Shown: positions 18,103-27,572, counted from the stretch's first letter. The stretch is DNA of 64,000 bases from DRTC01 sp964521025 (GCA_964521025.1 CAZFPK010000002.1:78093-142092), one strand, 5' to 3'. Notes: generated from the letters alone by a model not told the origin. A program made the numbers and translations.

Positions 18103-18119
18103 TGTCTCAATTTGCTACA
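18103..18119. promoter_or_regulatory. Enhancer-like dyad, distal site of promoter 1
   Basis: The plus strand reads TGTCTCAATTTGCTACA, an exact match to TGTNNCANNNTGNNACA. Its centre is 170 bases upstream of the -12 GC at 17941. The geometry equals that of the pair at 27708 and 27738. Confidence 0.6.
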
Positions 18120-18150
18120 TCCTTAAGTAATTCTTTAAAATACTATACAG

Positions 18151-18177
18151 AAAAAACTGCCTGAATTATTCAGACAG
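18151..18177 (-). terminator. Rho-independent terminator of the subtilase gene
   Basis: On the minus strand, CTGTCTGAAT-A-ATTCAGGCAG is followed by TTTTTT (plus-strand A-run 18151-18156). It lies 79 bases past the stop of the gene at 18256. A copy of the stem occurs at 21012-21032 within a decayed duplicate. Confidence 0.8.
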
Positions 18178-18255
18178 CTTTCGGTGAATTTAGTCTAATT
18201 TGAGCTGTTAGATTAACTAATCCGATGTTATTGATTCATCAAAATAGCGTACTCA

Positions 18256-20643
18256 CTATTTCCTGCGCTCGATTCTCTTGTTTTTCTTATTATTCGACTT
18301 GTTATCATTCTCCTGAATCAAAACAACCGGAGTACAATCCCTAACAGCAGTAACTCTGTAAAACAGCATATCTTCAAAGAAAGGTTCGATATAAATATTT
18401 CCAAAAGAGATTTCTACGACTGCACCGTTGAAATCATGCGGATCTGCTGATTTATAGATATTATAATGATCGACAATTATAGGATAAGTCCAGTTCAACT
18501 CGATATTGCCTTCAATTATTTGAACAGTCAAGTTATCGATGACCGGTAACAGCTGCCAAAATACTGCATCCGGACCCCAGATATTATTGGATTCATTCAA
18601 CTCAACAACATTATCATCCGTATCAATCTGAAGATAAGTATTCCATGTTTCTGCTATATCATGTGTTATATCGAACTGCACTTCGATAAAACCTCCTGCA
18701 GGAATTCCGGTATCGATCAATTCATACTGATCTCCAATTTCATGAAGTGATGGAGGAGCAGCGAGATCGTAATAAAGATCAAGAAAAATATCAGAACCGG
18801 CAGAAATATCGATATTTCCATTATTATAAACGGTTACGGTGGCAGTTATCTCATCACAAACATAAGGATCAGAATCTGTCCAAACTACATCTGTGATTTC
18901 CAGATCCGAACCATTTCCGGGTTCTGTTCTTTCTATTCCGGAAAAGATCAGAGAATAATCCTGCTCGGGAGCGATATTTCCTTTATGCGAGATTTGAAGA
19001 GTGTAATATCCCTCATCCGGATTTCCAATAAATACTTGTTCTATATTATCCACATTGTTATCACCATTCTGAGTTGCCGCATTTGCCGGATTATCCGGAT
19101 CGCAACTCCAAGGAAAATATATAGTTCCAAAACTATCAAAAATCCTCATATCAAGGTCATTAACGAGCATGACATCATCAGGATCTAAAGTCGCGACAAC
19201 CGGAGTTCCGGCAGGATCAGTCCAGCAAATAGTAGCTTTGATGTTTTCTGTTCCGTCACAATAGAAATAATATTCTTGAATGGTAGAATTTTCTAAATTA
19301 TTTTCATATATACAACCATCCATGATGGAATTATCATGAGTTATCAAATCAACAGCAGTTTTACTATTCAACAAACCCCATCCGAACATATAATCGGGAC
19401 CATCATTCGGACCTGCTTCATCTGCTGTATGAATGATCAATCCTTTCAGGGTTGCCGCCAACATATACGAACCATTCAGATTTTCATAATGTTCTTGAAT
19501 CAAAGCACTTGAACCGGTGACTGTGGGTGCGGACATAGAAGTTCCACCAATAGAAAAATATTCTGCATCATGAGCATCACCGGTTGAGTATAAACTTTCT
19601 CCATCAGCAACGATATCGGGTTTGATCCTTCCGTCATCGCATGGACCCCAACTAGAGAAATCACTGCAAATAACATCTTCCGGAGCAGAATATCCGGCTG
19701 GAATTTCCAGACATGAACCAACGGTTAACAGATTTTTTGCAACTCCTACATTTCCAACACAATCGTAATCTCCGTCTGGATCTCTGGTATCATTCGAAAA
19801 ATCCCAGTCAGTTCCATTCCAAGCCCAATGCCAACCATCATGATAATCATCTCTTTCGTTTCCAGCAGCTTTTATTATTAGATATTCGGGAGCATTATAT
19901 GCCAAATCATCCCAGTCCTCGGCATCTTCTCCATAAAAACCAAATTGATAATCTTCATTTGTATCGATACTTGTATCTCCATACCAGTACCAAATTCCTA
20001 AAATTCGTTCCCATCCTCTGATAAATGAGTATGAATGATTGGAAAGGATCAAATCATCATTCGCGGCAGCGTCCGCCATTTCAGCAAGATCATCATACCA
20101 ATCCCAGGAGAAAAGTTCTGCTTTAAAAGCCATTCCATGCGCAGCTTCAACCTGACCTTCGGCAATAATTGTTCCTCCAACATGGGTAGAATGCCAATGT
20201 GTATCTGCTGTATCTCGTTGTGTAACCCAAGAACCACCAACTCCATCATCAAATTCCTGGTGAGTTGTTCTGACCAGCCCTCCATCCCATTCACCAATCA
20301 GGAAACCTTCTCCGGAGAGATCGAGCCCTGTATCACCACCAGTCCATAATTCATCTGTTTGAGATGTTCGGGCTGCATTGATATTATTTGTAATGTTATA
20401 GACTGGTATTCCGTTTTTGCTGATTCCCATCAATTCTATCAAATACTCACCTTCTTTGTCGGCACGAATAGTCCATCCTTTTTCCTTTGCGATATTCATT
20501 GCTTCCTTTTTTGAATTGGAATATTTCTCGTGAAATATCCGGGAAAGTTCAAGTAATTTACGATCGTTGTTTAGCTCTGAAGACAACAAACCTGAAATTA
20601 CAATTAATGAAACAATACTCAGTATCAAATAATTTTTTTTCAT
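18256..20643 (-). CDS. Subtilisin-like (S8) exported serine peptidase
   Basis: 795 residues. Signal peptide MKKNYLILSIVSLIVISGLL is followed by a short propeptide. The S8 domain has catalytic Asp120 (IGEWDGG), His154 (HSTHVGGTI) and Ser369 (GGTSMSAPTVTG), plus the oxyanion Asn region IIKAAGNE. After it come a P-domain-like/beta-rich segment, a CARDB-like domain (DLEITDVVWTDSDPYVCDEI ... VYNNGNIDISAGSDIFLDLY) and an FN3-like C-terminal domain (ELNWTYPIIVDHYNIYKSAD ... FYRVTAVRD). The last residues are very basic (NKSNNKKNKRIERRK), like two other FN3-terminated proteins here. The ribosome-binding site is GGAGG at 20649-20653. A third -24/-12 promoter with a different dyad pair lies upstream. 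Confidence 0.87.
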   Translation of the reverse strand: MKKNYLILSIVSLIVISGLLSSELNNDRKLLELSRIFHEKYSNSKKEAMNIAKEKGWTIRADKEGEYLIELMGISKNGIPVYNITNNINAARTSQTDELWTGGDTGLDLSGEGFLIGEWDGGLVRTTHQEFDDGVGGSWVTQRDTADTHWHSTHVGGTIIAEGQVEAAHGMAFKAELFSWDWYDDLAEMADAAANDDLILSNHSYSFIRGWERILGIWYWYGDTSIDTNEDYQFGFYGEDAEDWDDLAYNAPEYLIIKAAGNERDDYHDGWHWAWNGTDWDFSNDTRDPDGDYDCVGNVGVAKNLLTVGSCLEIPAGYSAPEDVICSDFSSWGPCDDGRIKPDIVADGESLYSTGDAHDAEYFSIGGTSMSAPTVTGSSALIQEHYENLNGSYMLAATLKGLIIHTADEAGPNDGPDYMFGWGLLNSKTAVDLITHDNSIMDGCIYENNLENSTIQEYYFYCDGTENIKATICWTDPAGTPVVATLDPDDVMLVNDLDMRIFDSFGTIYFPWSCDPDNPANAATQNGDNNVDNIEQVFIGNPDEGYYTLQISHKGNIAPEQDYSLIFSGIERTEPGNGSDLEITDVVWTDSDPYVCDEITATVTVYNNGNIDISAGSDIFLDLYYDLAAPPSLHEIGDQYELIDTGIPAGGFIEVQFDITHDIAETWNTYLQIDTDDNVVELNESNNIWGPDAVFWQLLPVIDNLTVQIIEGNIELNWTYPIIVDHYNIYKSADPHDFNGAVVEISFGNIYIEPFFEDMLFYRVTAVRDCTPVVLIQENDNKSNNKKNKRIERRK

Positions 20644-20655
20644 TACTACCTCCTG

Positions 20656-20670
20656 GATGACAATGTCATC
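20656..20670 (-). promoter_or_regulatory. Leader hairpin of the subtilase gene
   Basis: GATGAC-AAT-GTCATC is a perfect 6-bp stem directly beside the ribosome-binding site, in the position taken by the hairpins in the other two sigma-54-type leaders. It could mask or stabilise the start region. Confidence 0.45.
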
Positions 20671-20688
20671 GTTTTTTTACATCTAACC

Positions 20689-20703
20689 GCATTTATTATG
20701 CCA
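20689..20703 (-). promoter_or_regulatory. Sigma-54-type -24/-12 promoter of the subtilase gene
   Basis: The minus strand reads TGGCATAATAAATGC, with GG and GC at the correct 12-base phase and almost the same sequence as 17941-17955. It lies 46 bases before the ATG. Confidence 0.6.
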
Positions 20704-20758
20704 TATTGTTAATTGTATGAAAAATAAGCATGTTATGGAATTTAGTAATTTCCATCTC

Positions 20759-20802
20759 TGCGATTTCGCATAGTTATTTTCGCAGAATTATGCGATATCG
20801 CA
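20759..20802. promoter_or_regulatory. Pair of TGCGATWTCGCA dyads upstream of the subtilase promoter
   Basis: TGCGATTTCGCA (20759-20770) and the perfect palindrome TGCGATATCGCA (20791-20802) are 32 bp apart centre to centre, about 76 and 108 bases upstream of the -12 GC. They differ in sequence from the TGTNNCANNNTGNNACA sites but have the same paired layout, suggesting an enhancer for another activator or a repressor site. Confidence 0.5.
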
Positions 20803-21005
20803 GGTAATTCCGTAATTTTGGGAAAATGTTAAGCTTTATTATGTCCCAAAAAAAATGGAATAAGTTGGCAAGATTATTAGAACTAATAAAAATTGAATTG
20901 TTGAAATTTGAAGATATGAAATTTTTTAAACTTTAAATGCATATTTGAATTAATAATATTGGAGATAAAAAATGGGTTAAGATAACAAGCTAGAAATCCA
21001 ATAAA

Positions 21006-21320
21006 GAAAAGCTGCCTGAATTATTCAGACAGATTTCTGTGAATTTAGTCTAATTTGAACTGTTAGATGAACTAACCCGATGTTATTGATTCATAAAAAC
21101 AGTATATTCACTATTTCCTGCTCTCGATTCTCTTGTTTTTGTCATTATTCAACTTGTATCATCCGTATCGATCTGAAGATAAGAACTCCAGGTTTCTGCT
21201 GTATCATGAGTCATATCGAACCGGACTTCTACAAAATCTCCGGCAGGAATTCCGACATTTATCAAGTCATATTGATTCCCATTTCTCGAAGTGCCGGAGG
21301 ATCGCGAGATTCTAACAAAG
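21006..21320 (-). pseudogene. Decayed duplicate of the subtilase gene 3' end
   Basis: 21006-21160 matches 18151-18305 (terminator, stop region and basic tail codons), and 21160-21300 matches about 18615-18755 (CARDB-like region) with many differences. About 310 bases between the two blocks are missing and no open frame remains. Otherwise 20803-21458 contains nothing recognisable besides this remnant. Confidence 0.75.
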
Positions 21321-21458
21321 AATCCAGGTTTTTCTGTTTTTCTTCTTCACCGTATGAGTGCTCCTTTTGGTTTATGTAAAAGCAATACCAAATTAAAATT
21401 GGAGCACTTTCTTGATTATTACTTTAAAGATTCAGGTTTTATTTATATTTACATTTTT

Positions 21459-22802
21459 TTATCTCTTTTTTTTAATCGACGAACTTTTATATTTCGTGTT
21501 AGAAGTAATCGGTGTATTATCCGCTGTTACTACATAGAACTTCTTATTTTCAATTGGAATGCCAAGTTCAACATGATCTCCTGTTACAGTGGCTTCCAGT
21601 ATCCAGCTGGTACCCGGGAAAGTTGCATGAGGATCATCACTGCTATAAACTTTATAATTATAGCCTTCGTCAGACCAGGTTAATCTAACGCTATCGCCAT
21701 TATCAACGATTTCCACAAAAACATTAGCAGGTGGATCAGGTTGTGTCGCTATAACAGTCATTGTCACATCAACTGTATCCGGTGAACCGGCAGCATTGTG
21801 AGTAAAAACAATATCTGCCTGATAATCTCCTGAACTCAAACCAGCTGCATCATAGCCAACAAGTATCTCATCAGCTGAAACAGCTACGGTATCAGTTGTG
21901 GTAGTTGCTCCATCGAGTGTAAGCCAGGTTGGTCCATCTGTTCCTTCAATGGTAATATTATCAAGCAACCACCAGTTAATATTGTAAGTATCATCACCAT
22001 GAGCTCTGAACCTTACATTGAACATATTTCCCGCCGCATATTCACTGATATCAAATGGACCTTCTGTTGTCCAGGGAATATTAACTGAATTATCATATTC
22101 GGCAACTAAATTCCATGAGAAGCCATCATAAACTTCAACAGTCAAATATTCAGCACCTGTAGCAGAGAAGACATCAAAGAAAATATCATACTGAAATGAA
22201 ACTGTTGTAGAAGTAGTACCATCCAGCTCTGCACTTACAAGAGAGTATTCATAATTAGTGTGAATTGGGGAATAATTGAATTCTGCACTGGGAGACGGAT
22301 TACCATCAAAAACATTAATTTGCCAGTTCCCTTGTTCTGGTTGGAATATCCAGTCATTCGTTGAGAAATTAGCTGAAAACCAATTTTCATTGAGTAATTC
22401 AAACCGATTTCTTCCGGAATATTCAATATGGGCTGTATAGATCAAATCCGCTTCACCCATGTTTGACACAGTTAGAATATCAGTATCTGTATCATCTGAA
22501 TCAACAATTGTGCTGAGAGAAACCGGGGTTACATCAAAAACAGAAACAGCATGCTCCGGAAATAAAAATCCCGGATAAAAAATATATCCATTACTGTTCA
22601 TTTCATCACCTACTATTGCACCTACCACACTTACAATTATTTCAAAATTACCGGATGCGGGTGGTTCTGCTTCATTTGGATTCCCACCCAGAAAACCGGA
22701 TTGAAGTAACTGAAAATTGTCACTTGAGTATTGAGTAGATAATGATATAGAACAGAAAAGGAGTAATATGCTTGTTGAAATTAATTTATTCATAGTTTTC
22801 AT
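21459..22802 (-). CDS. Exported Ig-like/FN3 protein, third gene of the tail-fibre/C10 operon
   Basis: 447 residues. Signal peptide MKTMNKLISTSILLLFCSISL is followed by GGNPNEAEPPASGNFEIIVS, as in proteins that start with a short secreted-protein lead. A BACON/choice-of-anchor-like block comes next (VFDVTPVSLSTIVDSDDTDT, DILTVSNMGEADL; WLTLDGATTTTDTVAVSADE, TVDVTMTVIA). The C-terminal FN3-like domain (PPANVFVEIVDNGDSVRLTW, YKVYSSDDPHATFPGTSWIL) ends in a basic tail (KYKSSSIKKKR). It begins eight bases after the C10 peptidase stop, so it is cotranscribed. A surface-binding partner of the peptidase is a plausible role; there is no direct evidence. Confidence 0.7.
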   Translation of the reverse strand: MKTMNKLISTSILLLFCSISLSTQYSSDNFQLLQSGFLGGNPNEAEPPASGNFEIIVSVVGAIVGDEMNSNGYIFYPGFLFPEHAVSVFDVTPVSLSTIVDSDDTDTDILTVSNMGEADLIYTAHIEYSGRNRFELLNENWFSANFSTNDWIFQPEQGNWQINVFDGNPSPSAEFNYSPIHTNYEYSLVSAELDGTTSTTVSFQYDIFFDVFSATGAEYLTVEVYDGFSWNLVAEYDNSVNIPWTTEGPFDISEYAAGNMFNVRFRAHGDDTYNINWWLLDNITIEGTDGPTWLTLDGATTTTDTVAVSADEILVGYDAAGLSSGDYQADIVFTHNAAGSPDTVDVTMTVIATQPDPPANVFVEIVDNGDSVRLTWSDEGYNYKVYSSDDPHATFPGTSWILEATVTGDHVELGIPIENKKFYVVTADNTPITSNTKYKSSSIKKKR

Positions 22803-22810
22803 AATTTCTC

Positions 22811-24418
22811 CTATTCCGATTGAATAACGGCATTATATCCTTTTAGAACCAATGGTTTATCAATTTCAAGTGAAGCTGTTGAAAAAGTGTTATTTGAACC
22901 TGCTTTAAATATGAGAGTTGAATTGTCCGGTGCTTCTGCTATTGCTTCTTCTATATCTTCATAAGGATCGTTTGGAGTACCATCACCAGGATTAGCTTCA
23001 CCGACAAATTTAACAACATCGAGAGGGGCTAGTTTTGTGGTATGTGTTTGACCAACGCTGAAATGAGCATCATCAATTCCGTCTCCGTCTTCATCCCAAC
23101 CGATAAAATCGCAGGAATACCAGTTATCCCTTGCACCACCCCAACCAAAATTCATCTTGAATTGTCTGGCTGGATCGGTTGCCTTATTATAACCATACAC
23201 TACCCAAAAGTGTCCTCCACCCCAAGTATTGGTTCCATTCAGATCAAGTGGACGCAACCATAGAATATCTTCGGTCATCTTATCAATATCCCTATTTTCA
23301 TGAATTGCATTCGGATCGTAACGAAAATGATCCTCCATTGCTGTGGGATATTGGCTGAAAGATGCAGAGGAACTCCTAAGACCATAACTCATATTAATAG
23401 CAATACCGGCATGGTAACATATTTCTGCTACTTCTGCATCACCGGCAGGATCGGCACCATTATGCTGATCATCAATAATACTCCACTGGTAATTCGTTGC
23501 ACCAAAATTGGCAGCCCAGTTGCTATTCACGGTGTTCAAGTTGTTATATAGGGTTTGAAGTGCATTTTGATAATTTGCATCAGCACTGATATTTTGAGCA
23601 CTGCTGAGAAAACTTCCATCCCAGTCACCATTCATTTCTAATTGACCACCACCGGCAGCAGTCCACTGTAAACGACCTCCCCAGCCACCCGGGATATTAG
23701 GATCTACTGCCAGAGGTTCATTATCCCAGTTATTTCTCCAGCGAGATTCATAATTCACATTTCCGTTTCCAACTCCTGAGTTCGGCCACTTCCAGTAATA
23801 CATAATTTGCGACATCGATGTTGCTCCACAACCAACAACAGTATTTTGACCGGAATTTACATGAGTAGGACATTGGTCATTATAAACACCGCCTTGGGAC
23901 CATAGACTCGTAAAGTTTAGTTCCATCATTTGCGGTTCAACTCTGTCACCATCCCTGTCAATCCGAGGAGGAACTATTCCAGCGGATAGATTTTGCCAGA
24001 AAGAAGTTCGTTCTCTTATTTCATTTTCAAATTGTGGTAATTTTGGGATATTGCCATCTCGTAATTTTTTCGTTCTAATTTGAATTTCCCACAAGATGTA
24101 CTGAAGATTGGGGTCTTGGGGATCGTATGATCCCTGAGCACAATACAAATAAACAGGTAAAACCAGTTCATCGGCTCCACAAAGACAAAAACCTTCTCCG
24201 GAAAGATGAGCAATATATGCAACTACTTCACCATCTACTATATGTGCTTCCATCTCTTGAATAATAGCATTAGGTTTCGCATCAGCGGTTACATAACTCA
24301 CCCAGGTTTCCACCGCAGATTTAACTTCATTTTCTGATAAAGTTTCAGCTAGTAAGGTTAATGGAATTAGAAGAAAAATAAGTAAGAGAGAATTTATTGA
24401 TTTTTTATTCTTATTCAT
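22811..24418 (-). CDS. Streptopain-like C10 cysteine peptidase
   Basis: 535 residues from the second of two adjacent ATGs (24418; 24421 would leave only two bases after GGAGGAT). The signal peptide ends near LLAE. A SpeB/Spi-type propeptide follows (VSYVTADAKPNAIIQEMEAH, EGFCLCGADELVLPVYLYC). The catalytic Cys is at ~197 (TVVGCGATSMSQIMYYWKWP) and the His at ~403 (TWGGGHFWVVYGYN). The C-terminal ~70 residues (DVVKFVGEANPGDGTPNDPY ... GYNAVIQSE) look like the start of a beta-helix/Ig module, and there is no sorting tail. It is the second gene of an operon driven from 27573. Acts outside the cytoplasm. Confidence 0.85.
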   Translation of the reverse strand: MNKNKKSINSLLLIFLLIPLTLLAETLSENEVKSAVETWVSYVTADAKPNAIIQEMEAHIVDGEVVAYIAHLSGEGFCLCGADELVLPVYLYCAQGSYDPQDPNLQYILWEIQIRTKKLRDGNIPKLPQFENEIRERTSFWQNLSAGIVPPRIDRDGDRVEPQMMELNFTSLWSQGGVYNDQCPTHVNSGQNTVVGCGATSMSQIMYYWKWPNSGVGNGNVNYESRWRNNWDNEPLAVDPNIPGGWGGRLQWTAAGGGQLEMNGDWDGSFLSSAQNISADANYQNALQTLYNNLNTVNSNWAANFGATNYQWSIIDDQHNGADPAGDAEVAEICYHAGIAINMSYGLRSSSASFSQYPTAMEDHFRYDPNAIHENRDIDKMTEDILWLRPLDLNGTNTWGGGHFWVVYGYNKATDPARQFKMNFGWGGARDNWYSCDFIGWDEDGDGIDDAHFSVGQTHTTKLAPLDVVKFVGEANPGDGTPNDPYEDIEEAIAEAPDNSTLIFKAGSNNTFSTASLEIDKPLVLKGYNAVIQSE

Positions 24419-24427
24419 CATATCCTC

Positions 24428-27400
24428 CTATTGCAAACTAACCAGAACCAGCACCAATCCTTTCCCTTTTTCCAGCGAGCTCATTGCTTTTCCGATGATG
24501 GCACCCAGAGCTTTTGTATGGTCGGAAACCTTCATAGCATAGCCCGAAACTTCAGAGGTAGTAAGAAGATCTCCCGGTTGGATTGCTCCTTTGGAAGCAT
24601 CTGCATAACAATAGACTCTGCCGCTCAGAGCCACCGGATATTCCCCATCGGCAACGGATTTTTTTTGTCCCATTATCATTCCGGCATTAATGCCGCCGGC
24701 ACCACTAACAATACCTGCCACACAACGGTCATAAGCATCGTCGGCAAGTTTCAATTTGCCGGGATTTTCAGTATCGATAGATAGAACCATTCCCGGTTTA
24801 ATTGTTCGGGTATCTTTAATATCGAATGGCTCAGCAATGTCGCTTCCACCGGTGATCTCTAATACCTCGGTAAAAATCCGACCGTCCCCGCCGGCACCTC
24901 CCCATTCTGCATCAAGCGTTATTGATGCTGTGCCATCTGCTTTATATAGTTGAATTTGACTACCATCGGAACCATCTGCGGTTTCAGTACTTTGAATTCG
25001 CACAGTTCTTACATAGTTGTTAGTGTAAAAATCCATATAGGAACCAATATTGGACTCGGTATCTAATACTACTGTACCGTCTCCATTGCTATCATACATA
25101 ATAAGTTGGCTGCCATCACTGCCATCTTCGGATGTTTCAAATTGTATTGTGTTATCGCCATCGGAATTTTTCAAGAAGAAATCGTGATTGTTACTGATTT
25201 CCAAAGCAATATCTCCACCTGCCCCCAGATTCAGGTTACCACCCGAGTAGCTGTTGATCAGCGTAAAGTCGTTTGAACCGTAAGCATCATAAAATCCTAA
25301 TTTTCCCTGAACACTACCGCCATCCTGAGAAAAAGTCAAGGTCGGATGATCACTTTCACCTCCTGCATTATCAACATCTGCCTCAATTAAAACACCAACG
25401 GAATCGTTTCCTCCGCTAACTGTCAATTTTCTTTCCGGAGATGTGGTTCCGATGCCAACCGAACCGTGCCCCAGAAAGAGGTTGCCCCAAGAAGCAGCAT
25501 CACGATCGTAAACCTGAATATAACCTCTATTATGAGTACCGCTGTATGCTAATTCCATGCCTTCTCCGGTCGTGGGCCAGTTTGAACCTTGAACACGGGT
25601 AACGCCACTGACATCAAGCTCAACTCCAGGATTATTTGTTCCAATACCAACATCTCCGGCGACATATAATCCATTAGTGGGAGGAGTATCCTGATAAGTA
25701 CCGATTGTAGTACCACCATTTGCAGCTACCGTCAGTTTGGAACTTCCACTTACTTGAACACGCAAAGATGGGTCTGTTCCATTGCCGTTGATATGTAATT
25801 TGGAGTTTGGACTACTTGTCCCAATACCGACTTCACCGTCAAGAATTGATTCCCCCTGTACATTAACATCTCCTGCAACTTCCACATAGTCATCGCTTGT
25901 ATCTCCGAGATTGATGGTTTCGGCGTTCATATTGAGGGTGAATGGTGAGAACGCGGCATCAAAATCCAAACTGCCTGCCCCACTTCCTGTGACGAGAAAT
26001 TCGGAATCTTTTTCCAGGGAAATATCACCTTCCGCATCAATACGGAATTTCTGAACATGATCAACTGCAACTCCCAGCAAAGTACTATTACTACCAGCAG
26101 AATCCGGATTAACATAGATCGGTCCAGCACTAACTGCACCACTTATGGGTGTTTTTGTGAATATAATTCTTTCTGTTGCATAATCTATTTCATCACTTCT
26201 AAGGAATGAACCGCTGTCAATTCCATCGAGAGTTGCAGCATCATCTGCCTGAATGTTCGTGAGGGCAGAACCATCACCGGAGAATGCGGTAGCTGTCATG
26301 GTGCCAGCTACAATCACCTCATCATCGCCAGTGTCTCCGAGATTTATGGTTTCGGCGTTCATATTAAGGGTAAATGGTGAGAACGCGGCACCAAAATCCA
26401 AACTGCCTGCCCCACTTCCTGTGACGAGAAATTCGGAATCTTTTTCCAGGGAAATATCACCTTCCGCATCAATACGGAATTTCTGAACATGATCAACTGC
26501 AACTCCCAGCAAAGTACTATTACTACCAGCAGAATCCGGATTAACATAGATCGGTCCAGCACTAACTGCACCACTTATGGGTGTTTTTGTGAATATAATT
26601 CTTTCTGTTGCATAATCTATTTCATCACTTCTAAGGAATGAACCGCTGTCAATTCCATCGAGAGTTGCAGCATCATCTGCCTGAATGTTCGTGAGAGCAG
26701 AGCCGTCACCGGAAAATGCAGTGGCAGTTACTGTTCCATTAACTTCTAATTTAGATGAAGGATTTGTGACACCAATTCCAACATCGCCACCATTGAAATA
26801 AGTATCACCGGATGATTTTATTGCAATAGTATAGGCAGTGCCGTCGTGAAATAATAATTGAGATTTAAATGATGCACTGCTAAATCTCGCATATGAACCA
26901 GAGCCTTCGTAAGGTTCTACAGTTACATAACCAACAATATCTAAAGGATACTCCGGATCGTTATTTCCAATCCCCACATTTCCTGTTTCGCGATAGACAT
27001 TATCTCCGTCAATTGTCCAGTCATCGTCCGGTGCAGAAGTTCCGGACTGAATTGCAAAAGGAACGCTGGCAATTCTACACCGTGGGGTCATTTCGCCATC
27101 ACCATCTACATTAATGCCAATCCAAAGGGATGATTCATTAAATAGATCTTCCGGAAATGCTGTTTCAGAACCAAGCAAGATATGGAACAAACCATCAGAA
27201 ACTTCAACTGCATTCTGCGTTTCTGTCCAGAGAGCTGCCCCACCAATTTCAACATCATAAATTGAGAAAGTAATAGAAACAGTTCCTTCAATTGGGTTTC
27301 CATCACTGTCTGTTAATTTGCCCTGATAATCGATTAAATCAGGTACTGCTCTCGAACTGCGTTCCATTTTCACACGGTGATTTCTTGATGAAAAACGAGA

Positions 27401-27478
27401 TTCAGCAAGCAAAAAAGCACTGAAAATTGCAGTTAAAATTATCAGTGCGAATACCGTCTTTTTGTTGAGTGTTTTCAT
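24428..27478 (-). CDS. Large exported tail-fibre-like protein with C-terminal peptidase-G2/intramolecular-chaperone-type domain
   Basis: 1,016 residues from the ATG at 27478 (GGAGGAAAA before it; hydrophobic KKTVFALIILTAIFSAFLLA signal). The N-terminus resembles tail-collar-like proteins (VPDLIDYQGKLTDSDGNPIE, GTVSITFSIYDVEIGG). The middle is a shaft of repeats (NVGIGNNDPEYPLDI; SKLEVNGTVTATAFSGDGSA; VGIGTTSPERKL), including a 144-residue unit present twice. The last ~150 residues (ITGGSDIAEPFDIKDT, KPGMVLSIDTENPGKLKLAD, GRVYCYADASKGAIQPGDLL, GKGLVLVLVSLQ) match the autoproteolytic or trimerisation end of phage-tail-like adhesins. It is probably a homotrimeric surface fibre. It leads the operon with the C10 peptidase and the FN3 protein. 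Confidence 0.75.
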   Translation of the reverse strand: MKTLNKKTVFALIILTAIFSAFLLAESRFSSRNHRVKMERSSRAVPDLIDYQGKLTDSDGNPIEGTVSITFSIYDVEIGGAALWTETQNAVEVSDGLFHILLGSETAFPEDLFNESSLWIGINVDGDGEMTPRCRIASVPFAIQSGTSAPDDDWTIDGDNVYRETGNVGIGNNDPEYPLDIVGYVTVEPYEGSGSYARFSSASFKSQLLFHDGTAYTIAIKSSGDTYFNGGDVGIGVTNPSSKLEVNGTVTATAFSGDGSALTNIQADDAATLDGIDSGSFLRSDEIDYATERIIFTKTPISGAVSAGPIYVNPDSAGSNSTLLGVAVDHVQKFRIDAEGDISLEKDSEFLVTGSGAGSLDFGAAFSPFTLNMNAETINLGDTGDDEVIVAGTMTATAFSGDGSALTNIQADDAATLDGIDSGSFLRSDEIDYATERIIFTKTPISGAVSAGPIYVNPDSAGSNSTLLGVAVDHVQKFRIDAEGDISLEKDSEFLVTGSGAGSLDFDAAFSPFTLNMNAETINLGDTSDDYVEVAGDVNVQGESILDGEVGIGTSSPNSKLHINGNGTDPSLRVQVSGSSKLTVAANGGTTIGTYQDTPPTNGLYVAGDVGIGTNNPGVELDVSGVTRVQGSNWPTTGEGMELAYSGTHNRGYIQVYDRDAASWGNLFLGHGSVGIGTTSPERKLTVSGGNDSVGVLIEADVDNAGGESDHPTLTFSQDGGSVQGKLGFYDAYGSNDFTLINSYSGGNLNLGAGGDIALEISNNHDFFLKNSDGDNTIQFETSEDGSDGSQLIMYDSNGDGTVVLDTESNIGSYMDFYTNNYVRTVRIQSTETADGSDGSQIQLYKADGTASITLDAEWGGAGGDGRIFTEVLEITGGSDIAEPFDIKDTRTIKPGMVLSIDTENPGKLKLADDAYDRCVAGIVSGAGGINAGMIMGQKKSVADGEYPVALSGRVYCYADASKGAIQPGDLLTTSEVSGYAMKVSDHTKALGAIIGKAMSSLEKGKGLVLVLVSLQ
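25900..26722 (-). repeat. 432-bp tandem repeat inside the fibre gene
   Basis: Two copies with a 432-base period (about 25900-26290 and 26332-26722) are nearly identical for over 300 bases. They encode the 144-residue unit starting ATAFSGDGSALTNIQADDAA. This is a recent in-frame duplication, and the length could vary between strains. Confidence 0.85.
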
Positions 27479-27549
27479 TTTTCCTCCTAAATTTTGTATC
27501 AACACCGTCCCGGTGGTATTTTCATCATCGAATCCCATCGGGATGATAA
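27479..27549 (-). promoter_or_regulatory. Conserved structured 5' leader, copy 2
   Basis: Same order of elements as 17856-17930: ATCCCGATGGGAT, then the stem ACCACCG-GGA-CGGTGT, then GATACAAAATTTAGGAGG. Near-identity next to the start codon contrasts with divergence further upstream. Confidence 0.6.
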
Positions 27550-27572
27550 GGACACTTTTTCTGATTCAAATT

